DNA of 64,000 bases from Anabaena sp. FACHB-1237 (GCF_014696225.1 NZ_JACJPV010000002.1:159527-223526), one strand, 5' to 3'. Positions 1 to 9,411 are shown, numbered from the stretch's first letter. Notes: a model not told the origin generated them from the sequence alone. Program-made: numbers and translations.

Positions 1-1
1 G

Positions 2-601
2 AGTCGTTCTGAATATCGCTTATTATTACGTTCGGATAATGCTGATCAAAGGATGACACCATTAGGTCGGGAAATTGGTTTAATAGATGATAGACGCTGG
101 GAATTATTTACTCGTAAACAAGAGCAAATTATTGCTGAAAAAGAAAGGTTACATTCTACTAGAATTAAAGAACATGATGAAATTGGTAAAGCGATCGCTC
201 AAGAAACACAACAAGCTATTAAAGGATCAATAACTCTAGCAGACTGGTTAAGACGTTCCAGCATTCATTACAGTGATTTAGAACGCTATGGACTCGGTAA
301 TAAAGAACTCAACCAAGCGGAAAAAGAAGGTGCAGAAATAGACATCAAATATGCAGGTTATTTAGCTAGACAGCAACAACAAATAGAACAAATAGCTCGT
401 CATACCAATCGTCAACTACCTAGCGACCTAGATTATCACAGCATTGACACCCTATCCAAAGAAGCCAGGGAAAAATTAAACAAAGTTAAACCCCTAACCA
501 TTGGCCAAGCCGCTAGAATAGGAGGAGTAAATCCAGCAGATATCAACGCTTTATTAATCTACTTGGAAATATCCAAACATACAGCCGCGGTAACATCATA
601 A
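2..601 (+). CDS. mnmG: MnmG (GidA) tRNA U34 modification enzyme, C-terminal part
   Basis: The reading frame is open from the first bases of the window, so this is the 3' portion of a gene that begins upstream. The first visible residues, SRSEYRLLLRSDNADQR, followed by MTPLGREIGLI, are the conserved start of the helical C-terminal region of MnmG. With MnmE this FAD enzyme installs the carboxymethylaminomethyl group on uridine 34 of certain tRNAs. The C-terminal helical domain (about 200 residues here; the full protein is normally about 620-640) binds MnmE and tRNA. The end matches family length, with GGVNPADINALLIYLE near the C-terminus. The FAD-binding domain lies outside the window. A GCGATCGC octamer lies inside the gene at about 200. 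Confidence 0.95.
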   Translation, partial: SRSEYRLLLRSDNADQRMTPLGREIGLIDDRRWELFTRKQEQIIAEKERLHSTRIKEHDEIGKAIAQETQQAIKGSITLADWLRRSSIHYSDLERYGLGNKELNQAEKEGAEIDIKYAGYLARQQQQIEQIARHTNRQLPSDLDYHSIDTLSKEAREKLNKVKPLTIGQAARIGGVNPADINALLIYLEISKHTAAVTS

Positions 602-608
602 TAGCAGT

Positions 609-628
609 GCAGGCATCTTGCCTGCAAT
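609..628. repeat. Short palindromic repeat (GCAGGCAAGATGCCTGC family)
   Basis: Just after mnmG the sequence contains GCAGGCATCTTGCCTGC, a short inverted repeat. The same motif recurs at about 32850-32868 and 53183-53200, and a degenerate half is embedded in the GAGGTAC foldback elements. It can form a small hairpin. A terminator role for mnmG is possible but there is no T-run, so it is better called a dispersed repeat. The rest of the space to 860 shows nothing recognisable. Confidence 0.6.
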
Positions 629-859
629 TCTGTGCAATATTTTGCAATTCCCTGGAATAATTCTATATAGCACAATTTTTTTGTCTGTTCTCCCTTCCCT
701 TTTTATGTCTACAGAGGGATAGCTGCTCCCATGCGCCCCATTGAAGTAGAAAGTAAAGTCTAGTTTTGTCTAGGTTTTATATAGCAGAAAAATAAGTTTA
801 GATTATTCTTTAGCACTATCGGCTAAAATACCGATGATCATAGCTATTGGTTAAAGCCT

Positions 860-2212
860 ATGTTACCAACTACCAGCACAAATTCTTTTATTTACGAAGC
901 ATCTGATGATACGATCACCAACGCACCTTGGTCAATAGAAAACTATGCAGAAGGGCTAATGGATGAACTATTCATGGATATTGATGCCATTCTTGACGGA
1001 AGAAATAAACGTCATTATAACAAAAGCAGATATTCGGGCAGCCAACCCAGTGAATATGTATCTAGACCAACAGTCAGATTAAAAATGTCAGATATTTTAC
1101 CATCCACAGTGAAATTACCACAGGAATCTGTTACACCCATCAGTAACAAACAGAGTAGCACCTTAGTGGTAACTTCTCGTCCTATTACTGTGATGACTAA
1201 TAAACAACACAGTAATCATTTAGCCAAAGTAAATCAATTAATATTTGTCTCAGCAAGTTTAACTATTACATTCTTTGGTTTTATATTCTTAAAAGAGAAT
1301 GGTTTTCTTAACAGTTTAATAAATAGTGAATACGCAAAAACTGCTACCATCGAAACACTAGAGGATCCTCTGTTAAATCTAGTAATTTATATGCAGGAAG
1401 CATTAACAGTTATAGAGCGAAAAGAGGAAATTAACGGTTCAATAGGGGTTAAGTCAGAACTTTACTCAACTAGTATTAATCAACCTACAACTTTAGGTTT
1501 ACCAAATAGGCTTCCTAGTAATACTTTACCAATATCCGTTACAGCGAATACTCAAACTACACCTTCTAATCGTAATACAACCCAGAACGTGATTGAGCGT
1601 ATTTATATTCCCATGTCGCAACCATCACCAAATTATCAAACATCAGTAGTACCTAATGTGACATCACTACCTACCCTAACACCATTACCTCCTGTTTCTT
1701 CAGTACCTACTACTGTAGCACCAACAACCAAAATATCCCAAACAACTCCAGTGGAAGTATGGAAAGAACCAATTAAAAACTTCAAAAATAATACTAAAGT
1801 TTACACTAAACCTACGGAAATAACAACAATAGGAACTACCGCGAAAATTCCCGCATTGAAAAGTCAACCATTACCAGTGAACTCTCAACCTGTAACAATA
1901 GCACCACCAAAATTACTAACTCCCAATTTATCAAATACTGTTCCTCTATTACCCACAAATATTCCCGCTGAAGAACCAGCTAAAGTTAACGAAAAAGTTT
2001 ATTTATCTACCTACACGGCACAATTAGATGGATTATTAGAATTGAGTAATAAATCTGTCGCTTTGTTTAAAATAGATGGTATTAGTCGTCGTATTAGCAT
2101 TGGTGAAAGTATTGGTGCTACAGGTTGGACCTTAGTGGAAGTTAGTAATGGCAAGGCTGTAGTTTATCGTAATGGAGAATTACGTTCAATTTATACAGGA
2201 CAAAAACTATAA
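860..2212 (+). CDS. Single-span membrane protein with Thr/Pro-rich linker and PilP/GspC-like C-terminal domain
   Basis: I do not recognise a named family over the full length. There is a polar N-terminal region (1-125), one hydrophobic segment at about 127-147 (LIFVSASLTITFFGFIFL), then a long Thr/Pro/Ser/Asn-rich low-complexity stretch (about 190-360) likely to span the periplasm. The compact C-terminal piece (about 380-450) contains LDGLLELSNKSVALFKIDG and the ISIGESIGATGWTL/VYRNGELRSIYTG pattern. That pattern is typical of small beta domains in PilP and GspC inner-membrane proteins of type IV pilus and type II secretion machines. The likely role is a membrane-anchored periplasmic adaptor, which is inference only. 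No pilus genes lie nearby. The ATG start follows a plausible promoter region. Confidence 0.7.
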   Translation: MLPTTSTNSFIYEASDDTITNAPWSIENYAEGLMDELFMDIDAILDGRNKRHYNKSRYSGSQPSEYVSRPTVRLKMSDILPSTVKLPQESVTPISNKQSSTLVVTSRPITVMTNKQHSNHLAKVNQLIFVSASLTITFFGFIFLKENGFLNSLINSEYAKTATIETLEDPLLNLVIYMQEALTVIERKEEINGSIGVKSELYSTSINQPTTLGLPNRLPSNTLPISVTANTQTTPSNRNTTQNVIERIYIPMSQPSPNYQTSVVPNVTSLPTLTPLPPVSSVPTTVAPTTKISQTTPVEVWKEPIKNFKNNTKVYTKPTEITTIGTTAKIPALKSQPLPVNSQPVTIAPPKLLTPNLSNTVPLLPTNIPAEEPAKVNEKVYLSTYTAQLDGLLELSNKSVALFKIDGISRRISIGESIGATGWTLVEVSNGKAVVYRNGELRSIYTGQKL

Positions 2213-2416
2213 AAAACTATCTATGGTAGTATCTAATTATAGCAGTTAAGTTAAGGTTAGTTAACGGAAACTTATGTTTGTTAAATCGTTTAAAATATCT
2301 TTGACTACTTTTATAATTTTTTGAAGTGTTCTGGACAGACGGCAAAATCGGCTATGATTTTGTTACATCTTTGTTAAGAAAGGTTACACGACTCTTAACA
2401 AAAGGAAATATTTATT

Positions 2417-3763
2417 ATGGTAACTTCCCTTGAGAAAAAGCCGTCACATGAGGTTGTGATTATTGGTGGTGGGTTTGGTGGACTGTATGCAGCAAAAGCA
2501 CTGGCTAATACTAATGTAAATGTTACTCTTATTGATAAACGTAACTTTCATTTATTTCAGCCGCTTTTATATCAAGTTGCTACAGGTACTTTATCACCGG
2601 CGGATATTTCTGCACCTTTGCGTTCTGTGTTTAGCAAAAGCAAGAATACAAAGGTGTTGTTGGGAGAGGTGGGTAATATTGATCCTAAAGCACGGAAAGT
2701 AATGCTGGGGGATGAAATAGTACCTTATGATACATTAATTGTGGCTACAGGTGCTAATCATTCCTATTTTGGTAAGGATAGCTGGAAAGAACTCGCTCCT
2801 GGGTTGAAAACTGTGGAAGATGCTATAGAAATGCGTCGTCGGATATTTATGGCATTTGAAGCGGCAGAGAAAGAAAGTGATCCAGAGAAACGCCGCGCTT
2901 TTATGACTTTTGTAATTGTAGGAGGGGGTCCAACAGGTGTAGAATTAGCGGGAGCGATCGCTGAACTGGCATATCAAACCCTCAAAGAAGATTTTAGAAA
3001 TATTGATACTCAGGAAGCGAAAATTGTCTTATTACAAGGGGGCGATCGTATACTCCCACATATTGCTCCAGAATTATCAAAAGCCGCAACAGAATCATTA
3101 AAGAAACTAGGTGTAATTGTTCATACAAAGACAAGAGTAACAAATGTTGAGAATGACAGTGTGACATTCAAACGTGACAACGAATTAACAGAAATCACCT
3201 CAAAAACTATTTTGTGGGCTGCTGGAGTGGAAGGTTCTTCCATGGGAAGAATTTTAGCAGAACGTACAGGTGTAGAATGTGATAAATCTGGGCGTGTGAT
3301 GGTAGAACCAGATTTGACTGTCAAGGGTTATCCAAATATTTTTGTCATTGGAGACTTAGCGAATTTTTCCCATCAAACTGGTAAACCCTTACCTGGTGTT
3401 GCACCAGTAGCTAAACAGCAGGGAGAATATGTAGGTAAACTGATTCAACTACGGCTAAAAAACCATACTTTGCCAGAATTTAGTTATAATGATGTGGGTA
3501 GTTTGGCCATGATTGGGCAAAATTTAGCTGTGGTAGATTTAGGTTTTCTTAAACTTACAGGTTTCTTGGCTTGGGTATTTTGGTTAATCATTCATATTTA
3601 CTTCTTAATCGAGTTTGACACTAAAATAGTAGTAGTAATTCAGTGGGCCTGGAATTATATTACTCGTAATCGTCGCTCTCGATTGATTACTGGTAAAGAA
3701 GCTTTCTTAGGACCGCAAGCTGTTAATCATCATAGTCCGTTTCAAGCTACAGAAACTAAATAA
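2417..3763 (+). CDS. Type II NAD(P)H dehydrogenase (NDH-2), FAD-dependent
   Basis: This is a non-proton-pumping NADH:quinone oxidoreductase of the Ndh-2 family, passing electrons from NAD(P)H through FAD to the quinone pool at the membrane surface. The FAD-binding Rossmann motif IIGGGFGGLYAAKAL starts near residue 15, with the family block HLFQPLLYQVATGTLSP after it. The second dinucleotide motif IVGGGPTGVELAG is at about 167-179. The FAD ribityl-binding IGDLA is near 309. A C-terminal hydrophobic segment (about 384-415, rich in Trp, Leu and Ile) is the usual membrane anchor. The length of 448 fits cyanobacterial NdbA/NdbB-type enzymes; which paralogue this is cannot be told here. The start is an ATG with a purine-rich leader (AAAGGAAA). 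Confidence 0.93.
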   Translation: MVTSLEKKPSHEVVIIGGGFGGLYAAKALANTNVNVTLIDKRNFHLFQPLLYQVATGTLSPADISAPLRSVFSKSKNTKVLLGEVGNIDPKARKVMLGDEIVPYDTLIVATGANHSYFGKDSWKELAPGLKTVEDAIEMRRRIFMAFEAAEKESDPEKRRAFMTFVIVGGGPTGVELAGAIAELAYQTLKEDFRNIDTQEAKIVLLQGGDRILPHIAPELSKAATESLKKLGVIVHTKTRVTNVENDSVTFKRDNELTEITSKTILWAAGVEGSSMGRILAERTGVECDKSGRVMVEPDLTVKGYPNIFVIGDLANFSHQTGKPLPGVAPVAKQQGEYVGKLIQLRLKNHTLPEFSYNDVGSLAMIGQNLAVVDLGFLKLTGFLAWVFWLIIHIYFLIEFDTKIVVVIQWAWNYITRNRRSRLITGKEAFLGPQAVNHHSPFQATETK

Positions 3764-3991
3764 ACCATTAAGCTGGGGAGCAGGAAGTAGGGAGTAAGGA
3801 GGAAATTCTTTATTCTAACTCCTTAAACTTCTAACTCCTAAAGATATGAAACTTTTGCAAATTTCCGTAAAATTAAGAAATATTTTTACAAATCTGATGC
3901 TCATTTATGAGTAAGATGGATTCAGATGGAATTTTACACAACTCCATTCTAGGCTGACGGCATCAAGCTGCAAAAGGGAGGGGCAGACATT

Positions 3992-4204
3992 ATGACAACT
4001 CTAAGCATTTCCAAAAAAGACATTGCTACTATGACAACAAAAGATGTCACAGAATTAGCTGCACGTCTGGAATTAGATAACTACAGTAATGCTTTTGAGG
4101 GTTTGGATGATTGGCATCTACTGCGGGCCATTGCTTTTCAGCGTCCAGAATTAGTTGAACCTTATATTCATCTCCTCGATTTGGAACCATACGATGAAGG
4201 ATAA
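3992..4204 (+). CDS. Small conserved-looking protein, function unknown (70 aa)
   Basis: A 70-residue acidic protein with a strong ribosome binding site (GGGAGGGG) 8-10 bases before its ATG. The sequence has no cysteine cluster, signal peptide or membrane segment. It reads as soluble and helical (TKDVTELAARLELDNYSNAFEGLDDWHLLRAIAFQRPEL). The composition is typical of a real protein and the codon use is like its neighbours, which with the ribosome site is the evidence that it is genuine. It lies 228 bases after the NDH-2 gene on the same strand, with its own upstream region. No family is recognised and I assign no function. Confidence 0.75.
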   Translation: MTTLSISKKDIATMTTKDVTELAARLELDNYSNAFEGLDDWHLLRAIAFQRPELVEPYIHLLDLEPYDEG

Positions 4205-4279
4205 AATCCTATTTTATCATTCTTTTAACATTTTTAATGTGGATAGTTATTTCTGCTATACAACACCATAGAATATAGT

Positions 4280-4343
4280 AAGGTGTGTCAGATGCCAAAA
4301 ATCTCTTAATTGCTGGCTTAGGCTCTAATACACCTTACAATTA
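4280..4343. repeat. Fragment of the AGGACTTACGCA-type MITE core
   Basis: The segment carries AAGGTGTGTCAGATGCCAAA and ends in an inverted AATACACCTTACA. It resembles the GGTGCGTCAGATATCAA core of the larger MITE family elsewhere in the window (for example 18967-19113). The terminal AGGACTTACGCA parts are missing, so this is a decayed or solo internal piece. It lies directly upstream of the DUF262 gene and makes an artificially long reading frame there. Confidence 0.45.
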
Positions 4344-4380
4344 TTTTTTGTATGTATATTTGAGATTTAAGGTTGCACTG

Positions 4381-5547
4381 ATGGAAACAAATATATTTAA
4401 TAATCATAGTCAACAGATAGAATTACTAGATCAAGAAGATGATTTAGAAAATGAGTTTAAATTTGAAGATGATGATGATGAAAATTTAGAACCATTTGAC
4501 CCTACAAAAATTAGGGTTAAAACTAAACCTATGACAATGGATCTGCTTCTTAAAAGAATTAAGCATGATGAAATTGATCTAGCTCCTGATTTTCAACGTC
4601 AAGCAGACATTTGGACAAATATAGCAAAAAGTCGTTTAATTGAGTCTCTTTTGATTCGGATTCCGCTTCCAGCATTTTATATAGACGCAACTAATGATGA
4701 TAAATGGATAGTTATAGATGGTTTACAAAGAATTAGTACCTTTAAAGAGTTTCTTCTGAATAAGGAAGAAGGTAAAAATACGAAAAATAAAGCTCTTAAG
4801 TTAACTGGTTTACAATTTCTAAAAGATTTAGAAAATAAGAAATATGATGATTTACCACGTCATTATCAAAGACGAATAGATGAAACAGAATTAACAGTTT
4901 ATTTAATTGAACCTGGAACTCCTGATGAAGTTAAATATAATATTTTTCAACGAATTAACACAGGAGGACTACCTCTGAATAATCAAGAACTCCGCCAAGC
5001 AATGAATCCAGGTAAACCCATACAAATTCTCAAAAGATTTGCTGAATTACCAGAATTTACAAGAGTAGTAAATCTAAGTAAAAAGAAAAAACAACGTATG
5101 GATGATCATGAATTTGTATTGGGTTTTATTGCTTTCACTCTAACCCATTATAACGATTATCCATTAAATAAAGGTCGTAACTATTTTTTACATGAAGCTA
5201 TGAAAAAATTAAATAAACTAGACTCTAATTGGATACAAACAATAGAAAACCAATTTACTATAGCAATGAAAGCAGCTTATAATATTTTTGAAAATACTGC
5301 TTTTCGCAAATCTTTAAGCTCTCCTGTAAATAAATCTCTTTTTGAATCTTGGTCAGTTACTTTCAGTCAATTAAATCCACAACAAATTGAAACATTAATC
5401 CAGAATAAAGAAATATTAAAAGAAAAATTTAGACAAAAGATGAAAGATGATCCTAATTTCCTTAAATCTGTCTCTCAAGCATCTAGTAAAGTTCAATATA
5501 GGTTTGAACAAGTTAATCAAATAGTACAAGAGGTTTTATCATGTTAA
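4381..5547 (+). CDS. DUF262 (GmrS/ParB-like) protein, first gene of a candidate defence cassette
   Basis: 388 residues from the ATG at 4381. A GTG at 4285 in the same frame is less likely because the extra 32 codons lie in a repeat fragment. An acidic N-terminus (EFKFEDDDDENLEPFDPTKIRVK) is followed by the DUF262 core: LAPDFQR at about 67-73 and the nucleotide-binding style DGLQR at about 112-116 (DGQQR in most members). Next comes the ELTVYLIEPG...NIFQRINTGGLPLN block, the usual DUF262 ending of its catalytic core. DUF262 proteins include the GmrS part of the GmrSD modified-DNA nuclease and BrxU, where the domain hydrolyses nucleotides. This one lacks a fused DUF1524 HNH nuclease. It overlaps the next gene by 7 bases, so it is translationally coupled to the ATPase. 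Confidence 0.88.
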   Translation: METNIFNNHSQQIELLDQEDDLENEFKFEDDDDENLEPFDPTKIRVKTKPMTMDLLLKRIKHDEIDLAPDFQRQADIWTNIAKSRLIESLLIRIPLPAFYIDATNDDKWIVIDGLQRISTFKEFLLNKEEGKNTKNKALKLTGLQFLKDLENKKYDDLPRHYQRRIDETELTVYLIEPGTPDEVKYNIFQRINTGGLPLNNQELRQAMNPGKPIQILKRFAELPEFTRVVNLSKKKKQRMDDHEFVLGFIAFTLTHYNDYPLNKGRNYFLHEAMKKLNKLDSNWIQTIENQFTIAMKAAYNIFENTAFRKSLSSPVNKSLFESWSVTFSQLNPQQIETLIQNKEILKEKFRQKMKDDPNFLKSVSQASSKVQYRFEQVNQIVQEVLSC

Positions 5548-6656
5548 GTTCTTTAACTTTAAAAAATTTTAAGCCATTTGAAAATCAGTCTTTTTCTTTA
5601 AAGCCATTAACTTTACTGGCTGGCTTAAATAGCACTGGTAAATCGTCTGTATTGCAATCTCTACTACTATTACGTCAATCTTGTTTACAGGATGAGTTAT
5701 TAGATAGAGTAGGTTTAGCATTAAACGGTGATTTAGTATCTATAGGTACTGGACAAGATGCACTTTTCAAGAGAGCTAAAGAGGATTTGATAACTTTAGA
5801 AATTGTCATGAATAATGATAATAATATTAAAGGTACTTGGATTTTTGATTGTGATCGTCAATCAGATATAATGCGACTATCTCCCATAATGAATGATTTA
5901 GCGATTGATGTAGAAATTTATAAATCAGGACTTTTTAACGATAATTTTCATTACTTAAAAGCTGAAAGAATAGCACCTAGAAATTATTTCCAAATGTCCG
6001 ATTTTAAAGTTAGACAACATCAACAAATTGGCAGTCAAGGTGAATTTACTCCCCATTTTCTATCCATAAATGAATATAAAAAAATTCCCCATAATCGCCT
6101 ATCACATCCATCAGCAAAATCTGATATTTTAAAAATTCAAGTTGAAGCCTGGTTAGGAGAAATTATTCCTGGAACAAGAGTTGATATAGAACTACATCCA
6201 GGGATGGATATAGCAAGTTTACAATATTCTTACGAAGATAATAATTCCTATCGTTCAACTAATGTAGGATTTGGGATTACTTATACTTTACCGATTATTG
6301 TTGCTATATTATCAGCTAGTTCAGATACATTGATTTTGCTAGAAAACCCAGAAGCACATCTTCATCCTAGAGGACAATCTAAGATGGGAGAATTAATTGC
6401 ATTAGCAGCAAGTTGTGGTATTCAAATAATATTAGAAACTCATAGTGATCATGTTCTCAATGGTATTCGGAAAGCAGTAAGATATAAAAAACTTGAGGCT
6501 GATAAAGTACAAATTAACTACTTTGAAAGATATTTAAAAAAAGGACAACCAACCACAAAAATTACTACTCCTCAAATTTATCCAGATGGAGGGATTGATA
6601 AATGGCCTGATGGTTTTTTTGATCAAGCTGAAAAAGATTTAATGGAGTTACTATAA
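5541..6656 (+). CDS. AAA-family (OLD/SMC-like) ATPase with DUF3696 C-terminus
   Basis: 371 residues. The N-terminus LKNFKPFENQSFSLKPLTLLAGLNSTGKSS has the ABC/SMC-like Walker A at about 28-36. Walker B plus the D-loop region reads LILLENPEAHLHPRGQSKMG at about 262-281, and ETHSDHVLNGIRKA (about 299-312) is the switch region found in OLD-type and DUF3696 ATPases. The C-terminal block (PQIYPDGGIDKWPDGFFDQAEKDL, in two parts around 345-368) is the DUF3696 signature. Such ATPases are usual partners in phage-defence cassettes, where they sense a trigger and license an effector. No TOPRIM nuclease domain is attached. It starts within the end of the DUF262 gene, and the next gene's ATG begins the base after its stop. 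Confidence 0.9.
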   Translation: MLSSLTLKNFKPFENQSFSLKPLTLLAGLNSTGKSSVLQSLLLLRQSCLQDELLDRVGLALNGDLVSIGTGQDALFKRAKEDLITLEIVMNNDNNIKGTWIFDCDRQSDIMRLSPIMNDLAIDVEIYKSGLFNDNFHYLKAERIAPRNYFQMSDFKVRQHQQIGSQGEFTPHFLSINEYKKIPHNRLSHPSAKSDILKIQVEAWLGEIIPGTRVDIELHPGMDIASLQYSYEDNNSYRSTNVGFGITYTLPIIVAILSASSDTLILLENPEAHLHPRGQSKMGELIALAASCGIQIILETHSDHVLNGIRKAVRYKKLEADKVQINYFERYLKKGQPTTKITTPQIYPDGGIDKWPDGFFDQAEKDLMELL

Positions 6657-7457
6657 ATGCACTTTTTAATTAATGAACTTTCTTTTATTGGACAAGCTGC
6701 AAATGATTATAAAGCTGATGAATTAATGAAAAATATTTTAGACATTATTCAAGAAATCAGTGTTATTCAAAATGGTGATCCTATTCAAACCCATAGTACT
6801 TTTTCCTGTCAAAAACTCTCTCATGATTTAACAGTTAATCAATGGATTTTAAATACTATTAAATCGAAAAAATCTGATCAGCAAAAAATCGCTATGATTT
6901 TACTGAGACTTTTAAGAAAAGGACCTTTTATAGATGTACAGGGTTTAATCAATAATTGTCAATGTCATTATCAAAGACAAGATGTTTCATCAAGTTCATT
7001 AGCTGGTGCTACTAAACTGGAAGGAATATTAATTAGTTTACAAAATCACCCTGATTTTATTCAGGAAAACATTGAAGTTGAATTTCAAGATGGTACAAAT
7101 TCCAAAGAGGCTCGAATAATCAATAATTTAACTGAAATTAAACAGGCTAGAAAAATATGCCCTCGTTATAAGATTTCTTCTAATAAACATGATCTTTTAG
7201 GTCATTGGGAAAAAGGTACTCCTATGAATTTAACAGATGAAGAAGCTCAAAAAGTCTTAAATCTTTCTGTACATAGTAGTAACGAAAATAGTCAAAAATG
7301 CTATGGTTTCCATAAGGAAACAGATCAATTTTATGTGTTTCATTCAGATAATACCTTTGATGAACAAGGTTATCCAACCTATCATGGATTTCCCATTCCT
7401 GAAGATCAAGTCCCCAAAGAAGTATTAAATAAAATATTCAATAACATAAAGACATAA
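6657..7457 (+). CDS. Unknown protein, third gene of the DUF262/DUF3696 cassette
   Basis: 266 residues, with the ATG immediately after the stop of the ATPase gene. I do not recognise a family. The N-terminal half (1-130) looks helical, with a Cys/His group (CQKLSH, then [11 protein letters not shown]) that might bind metal. The C-terminal half has [30 protein letters not shown], then a Gly/His/Tyr-rich tail ([34 protein letters not shown]). That tail is compatible with a small toxin or nuclease fold, but no catalytic motif can be named with confidence. Its place as the last gene of a gap-free three-gene unit suggests it is the effector or a specificity factor. Its TAA overlaps the ATG of coaBC by one base. 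Confidence 0.7.
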   Translation: MHFLINELSFIGQAANDYKADELMKNILDIIQEISVIQNGDPIQTHSTFSCQKLSHDLTVNQWILNTIKSKKSDQQKIAMILLRLLRKGPFIDVQGLINNCQCHYQRQDVSSSSLAGATKLEGILISLQNHPDFIQENIEVEFQDGTNSKEARIINNLTEIKQARKICPRYKISSNKHDLLGHWEKGTPMNLTDEEAQKVLNLSVHSSNENSQKCYGFHKETDQFYVFHSDNTFDEQGYPTYHGFPIPEDQVPKEVLNKIFNNIKT

Positions 7458-8668
7458 TGCAATCATATATAAATCCCCAATCAAAAAAAGTCGTCATCGC
7501 TGTAGGCGGTGGTATTGCTGCTTACAAAGTCTGTGAATTAGTCTCTAAATTATTTCAGTCTGACGTAGAAGTGCGAGTTGTCCTGAGTAATTCCGCCCAA
7601 AAATTCATCACTCCCTTAACATTAGCTACTTTATCTCGTCATCAGTCCTATACAGATGCGGATTTTTGGCAACCAATATATTCACGTCCATTACACATCG
7701 AGTTAGGAGAATGGGCTGATTTAATTGTGATTGCCCCTTTAACTGCTAATACTTTGGCTAAATTAAACTATGGTATGGCAGATAATTTATTAACTAATAC
7801 AGTATTAGCTTCTACTTGTCCTGTATTGTTAGCACCTGCAATGAATACTGATATGTGGGAACAGTCCACAGTCCAAAAAAATTGGCAGGAGCTATTGACA
7901 AATAGTCGTTTTTATGGTATTGAAACTGGTTCTGGTTTATTAGCGTGCGATCGCATTGGTGCGGGAAGAATGGCAGAACCCGCAGAAATACTAACTTATA
8001 TTCAATCATTGTTACATACCCAAGGTAAAAAAGACCTAATAGGTAAACAAATATTAATTAGTGCGGGAGGGACACGGGAATATTTAGATCCTGTACGGTT
8101 TATTGGTAATCCATCAACGGGTAAAATGGGGTTAGCATTGGCACAAGCAGCATTACATAGAGGAGCAAAGGTGACATTAGTTCATGGTGCAGCGAATTGG
8201 CCAGTACCTTTGGGAGTGAAAGGAATAGCTGTAATGAGTGCCGAAGAAATGCAGCGAGTAATGTTAGAAAATATGCAGGATGCAGATATGATTATTATGT
8301 CTGCGGCGGTTGCAGATGTGAAACCAAGAGATTATAGTAGTCAAAAATTGCCCAAGCGATCGCTTCCAGAAAATCTGCCTTTGGTGCAAGTACCGGATAT
8401 AATTGCCCAATTGAGTAATCATAAACAACCCCAGCAAATATTAATTGGTTTTGCAGCACAAACGGGAGATATTATTACTCCAGCACTGGAAAAATTACAG
8501 AGAAAAAAATTAGATGCGATCGTTGCTAATCCTATTGATAAAATTGATCGTGGTTTTGGGAGTGATAATAATGAAGCGGTGTTTTTAGATAAACAGGGGA
8601 GAAAGATAGAAATTCCGGCTTGTTCTAAATTGGAAATGGCACATTGTTTGTTTGATTTTGTGGTTTAA
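7457..8668 (+). CDS. coaBC: CoaBC: phosphopantothenoylcysteine decarboxylase / phosphopantothenate-cysteine ligase
   Basis: This bifunctional coenzyme A enzyme joins cysteine to 4'-phosphopantothenate (CoaB) and then decarboxylates the product (CoaC, FMN-dependent). The CoaC half begins [18 protein letters not shown], with the catalytic His in [11 protein letters not shown] (about 79) and the PAMNTDMW motif at about 126-133. The CoaB half begins near 195 with [18 protein letters not shown] and has [10 protein letters not shown] and QKLPKRS for nucleotide and substrate binding. The length of 403 is normal. The start ATG overlaps the stop of the upstream cassette gene (TAATG), so this housekeeping gene may be read through from the cassette. 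HIP1-type GCGATCGC sites occur within the gene. Confidence 0.96.
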   Translation: MQSYINPQSKKVVIAVGGGIAAYKVCELVSKLFQSDVEVRVVLSNSAQKFITPLTLATLSRHQSYTDADFWQPIYSRPLHIELGEWADLIVIAPLTANTLAKLNYGMADNLLTNTVLASTCPVLLAPAMNTDMWEQSTVQKNWQELLTNSRFYGIETGSGLLACDRIGAGRMAEPAEILTYIQSLLHTQGKKDLIGKQILISAGGTREYLDPVRFIGNPSTGKMGLALAQAALHRGAKVTLVHGAANWPVPLGVKGIAVMSAEEMQRVMLENMQDADMIIMSAAVADVKPRDYSSQKLPKRSLPENLPLVQVPDIIAQLSNHKQPQQILIGFAAQTGDIITPALEKLQRKKLDAIVANPIDKIDRGFGSDNNEAVFLDKQGRKIEIPACSKLEMAHCLFDFVV

Positions 8669-8706
8669 TGGAATAAAATTATATTGTTATTCGTTCAACT
8701 ACGAGA

Positions 8707-9129
8707 TTAATTACTACCTAAATAAATCTCTACATTTTGAGTATTCCATGTAGCAATTCCAATTCCAAAAAAATCTTGATCTTCCGTCCATATTGGACAA
8801 CTTAAAGATAGTGCAAGAGCTACTGTTGTCCAGTCTTTTATATCTCTTTTTTGTATTCGTCGTTTAGCATCATACTCATATTCACTATAAATTTCTTCAG
8901 CTATTGGTATAACCACCTTTGTTAGTTTTTCCATAGCACTTAAGAAAGGATCTAAAGGAAGATCGCGTTTTTGTAAAATTTTGGGTAAATGCTCATTTAA
9001 CTCATCATAGCAAGAAGCAGGAGTAACAAAACTACAGTTATAATTGTATTTGTCTAATAAGTTGGGAACACGTTCTGCTAATACCGCCCGAATCAGAATA
9101 TTGGTATCTAAAACAATTAACTTTCTCAT
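8707..9129 (-). CDS. PIN-domain toxin (VapC-like ribonuclease)
   Basis: 140 residues, the toxin of a type II toxin-antitoxin pair. PIN domains are Mg-dependent RNases; the acidic residues are visible as LDTN (Asp8), YDEL (Glu43), RDIKDW (Asp96/Asp99) and WTEDQDFFG (Asp117/Asp119). The final motif is typical of the COG2405/COG1569-like PIN group rather than classic VapC. The antitoxin gene lies directly upstream on the same strand with a 2-base gap, and the order antitoxin then toxin is usual. It lies tail to tail with coaBC. Confidence 0.9.
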   Translation of the reverse strand: MRKLIVLDTNILIRAVLAERVPNLLDKYNYNCSFVTPASCYDELNEHLPKILQKRDLPLDPFLSAMEKLTKVVIPIAEEIYSEYEYDAKRRIQKRDIKDWTTVALALSLSCPIWTEDQDFFGIGIATWNTQNVEIYLGSN

Positions 9130-9131
9130 CG

Positions 9132-9392
9132 TTATATTGTACTTTCTCTAGCATTCTGAAAATCGGCAAATAATTCATCTTCACTCATACCTCTTGTTTC
9201 GAGCAATTGTTTGATTTTTTGTACTGCTTGTTGTAAAGCCATTAAATCTTGTTTTTGAGGAGTAGGTTGTGTTGGTATATAGTAACCTATTGGGACTCCA
9301 TGAGAAGTAATTGCGATTGGTTCAGAGGTCTGTTGTGTGTATTTGTGTAAATTGGCGCGAAATTCTTTGATTCCTACAGATTGGATTTCCAT
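9132..9392 (-). CDS. Phd/YefM-family antitoxin
   Basis: 86 residues from the ATG at 9392. A more upstream ATG at 9419 would put the start codon inside the operator palindrome, so 9392 is preferred. The N-terminus MEIQSVGIKEFRANLHKY is the dimerisation/DNA-binding part of the Phd fold, followed by EPIAITSHGVPIGYYIPTQ, its central strand pair. The C-terminal tail (about 45-86) is charged and would wrap the PIN toxin. Phd antitoxins repress their own operon, and a palindrome lies just upstream (9412-9429). Confidence 0.88.
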   Translation of the reverse strand: MEIQSVGIKEFRANLHKYTQQTSEPIAITSHGVPIGYYIPTQPTPQKQDLMALQQAVQKIKQLLETRGMSEDELFADFQNARESTI

Positions 9393-9411
9393 AATAGTGA
9401 ATTTATAAATT

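Noticed and set aside
4285..4380. N-terminal extension of the DUF262 gene from a GTG start
   Set aside because: The extra 32 codons lie in a MITE-core fragment, and the sequence only becomes DUF262-like after the ATG at 4381.
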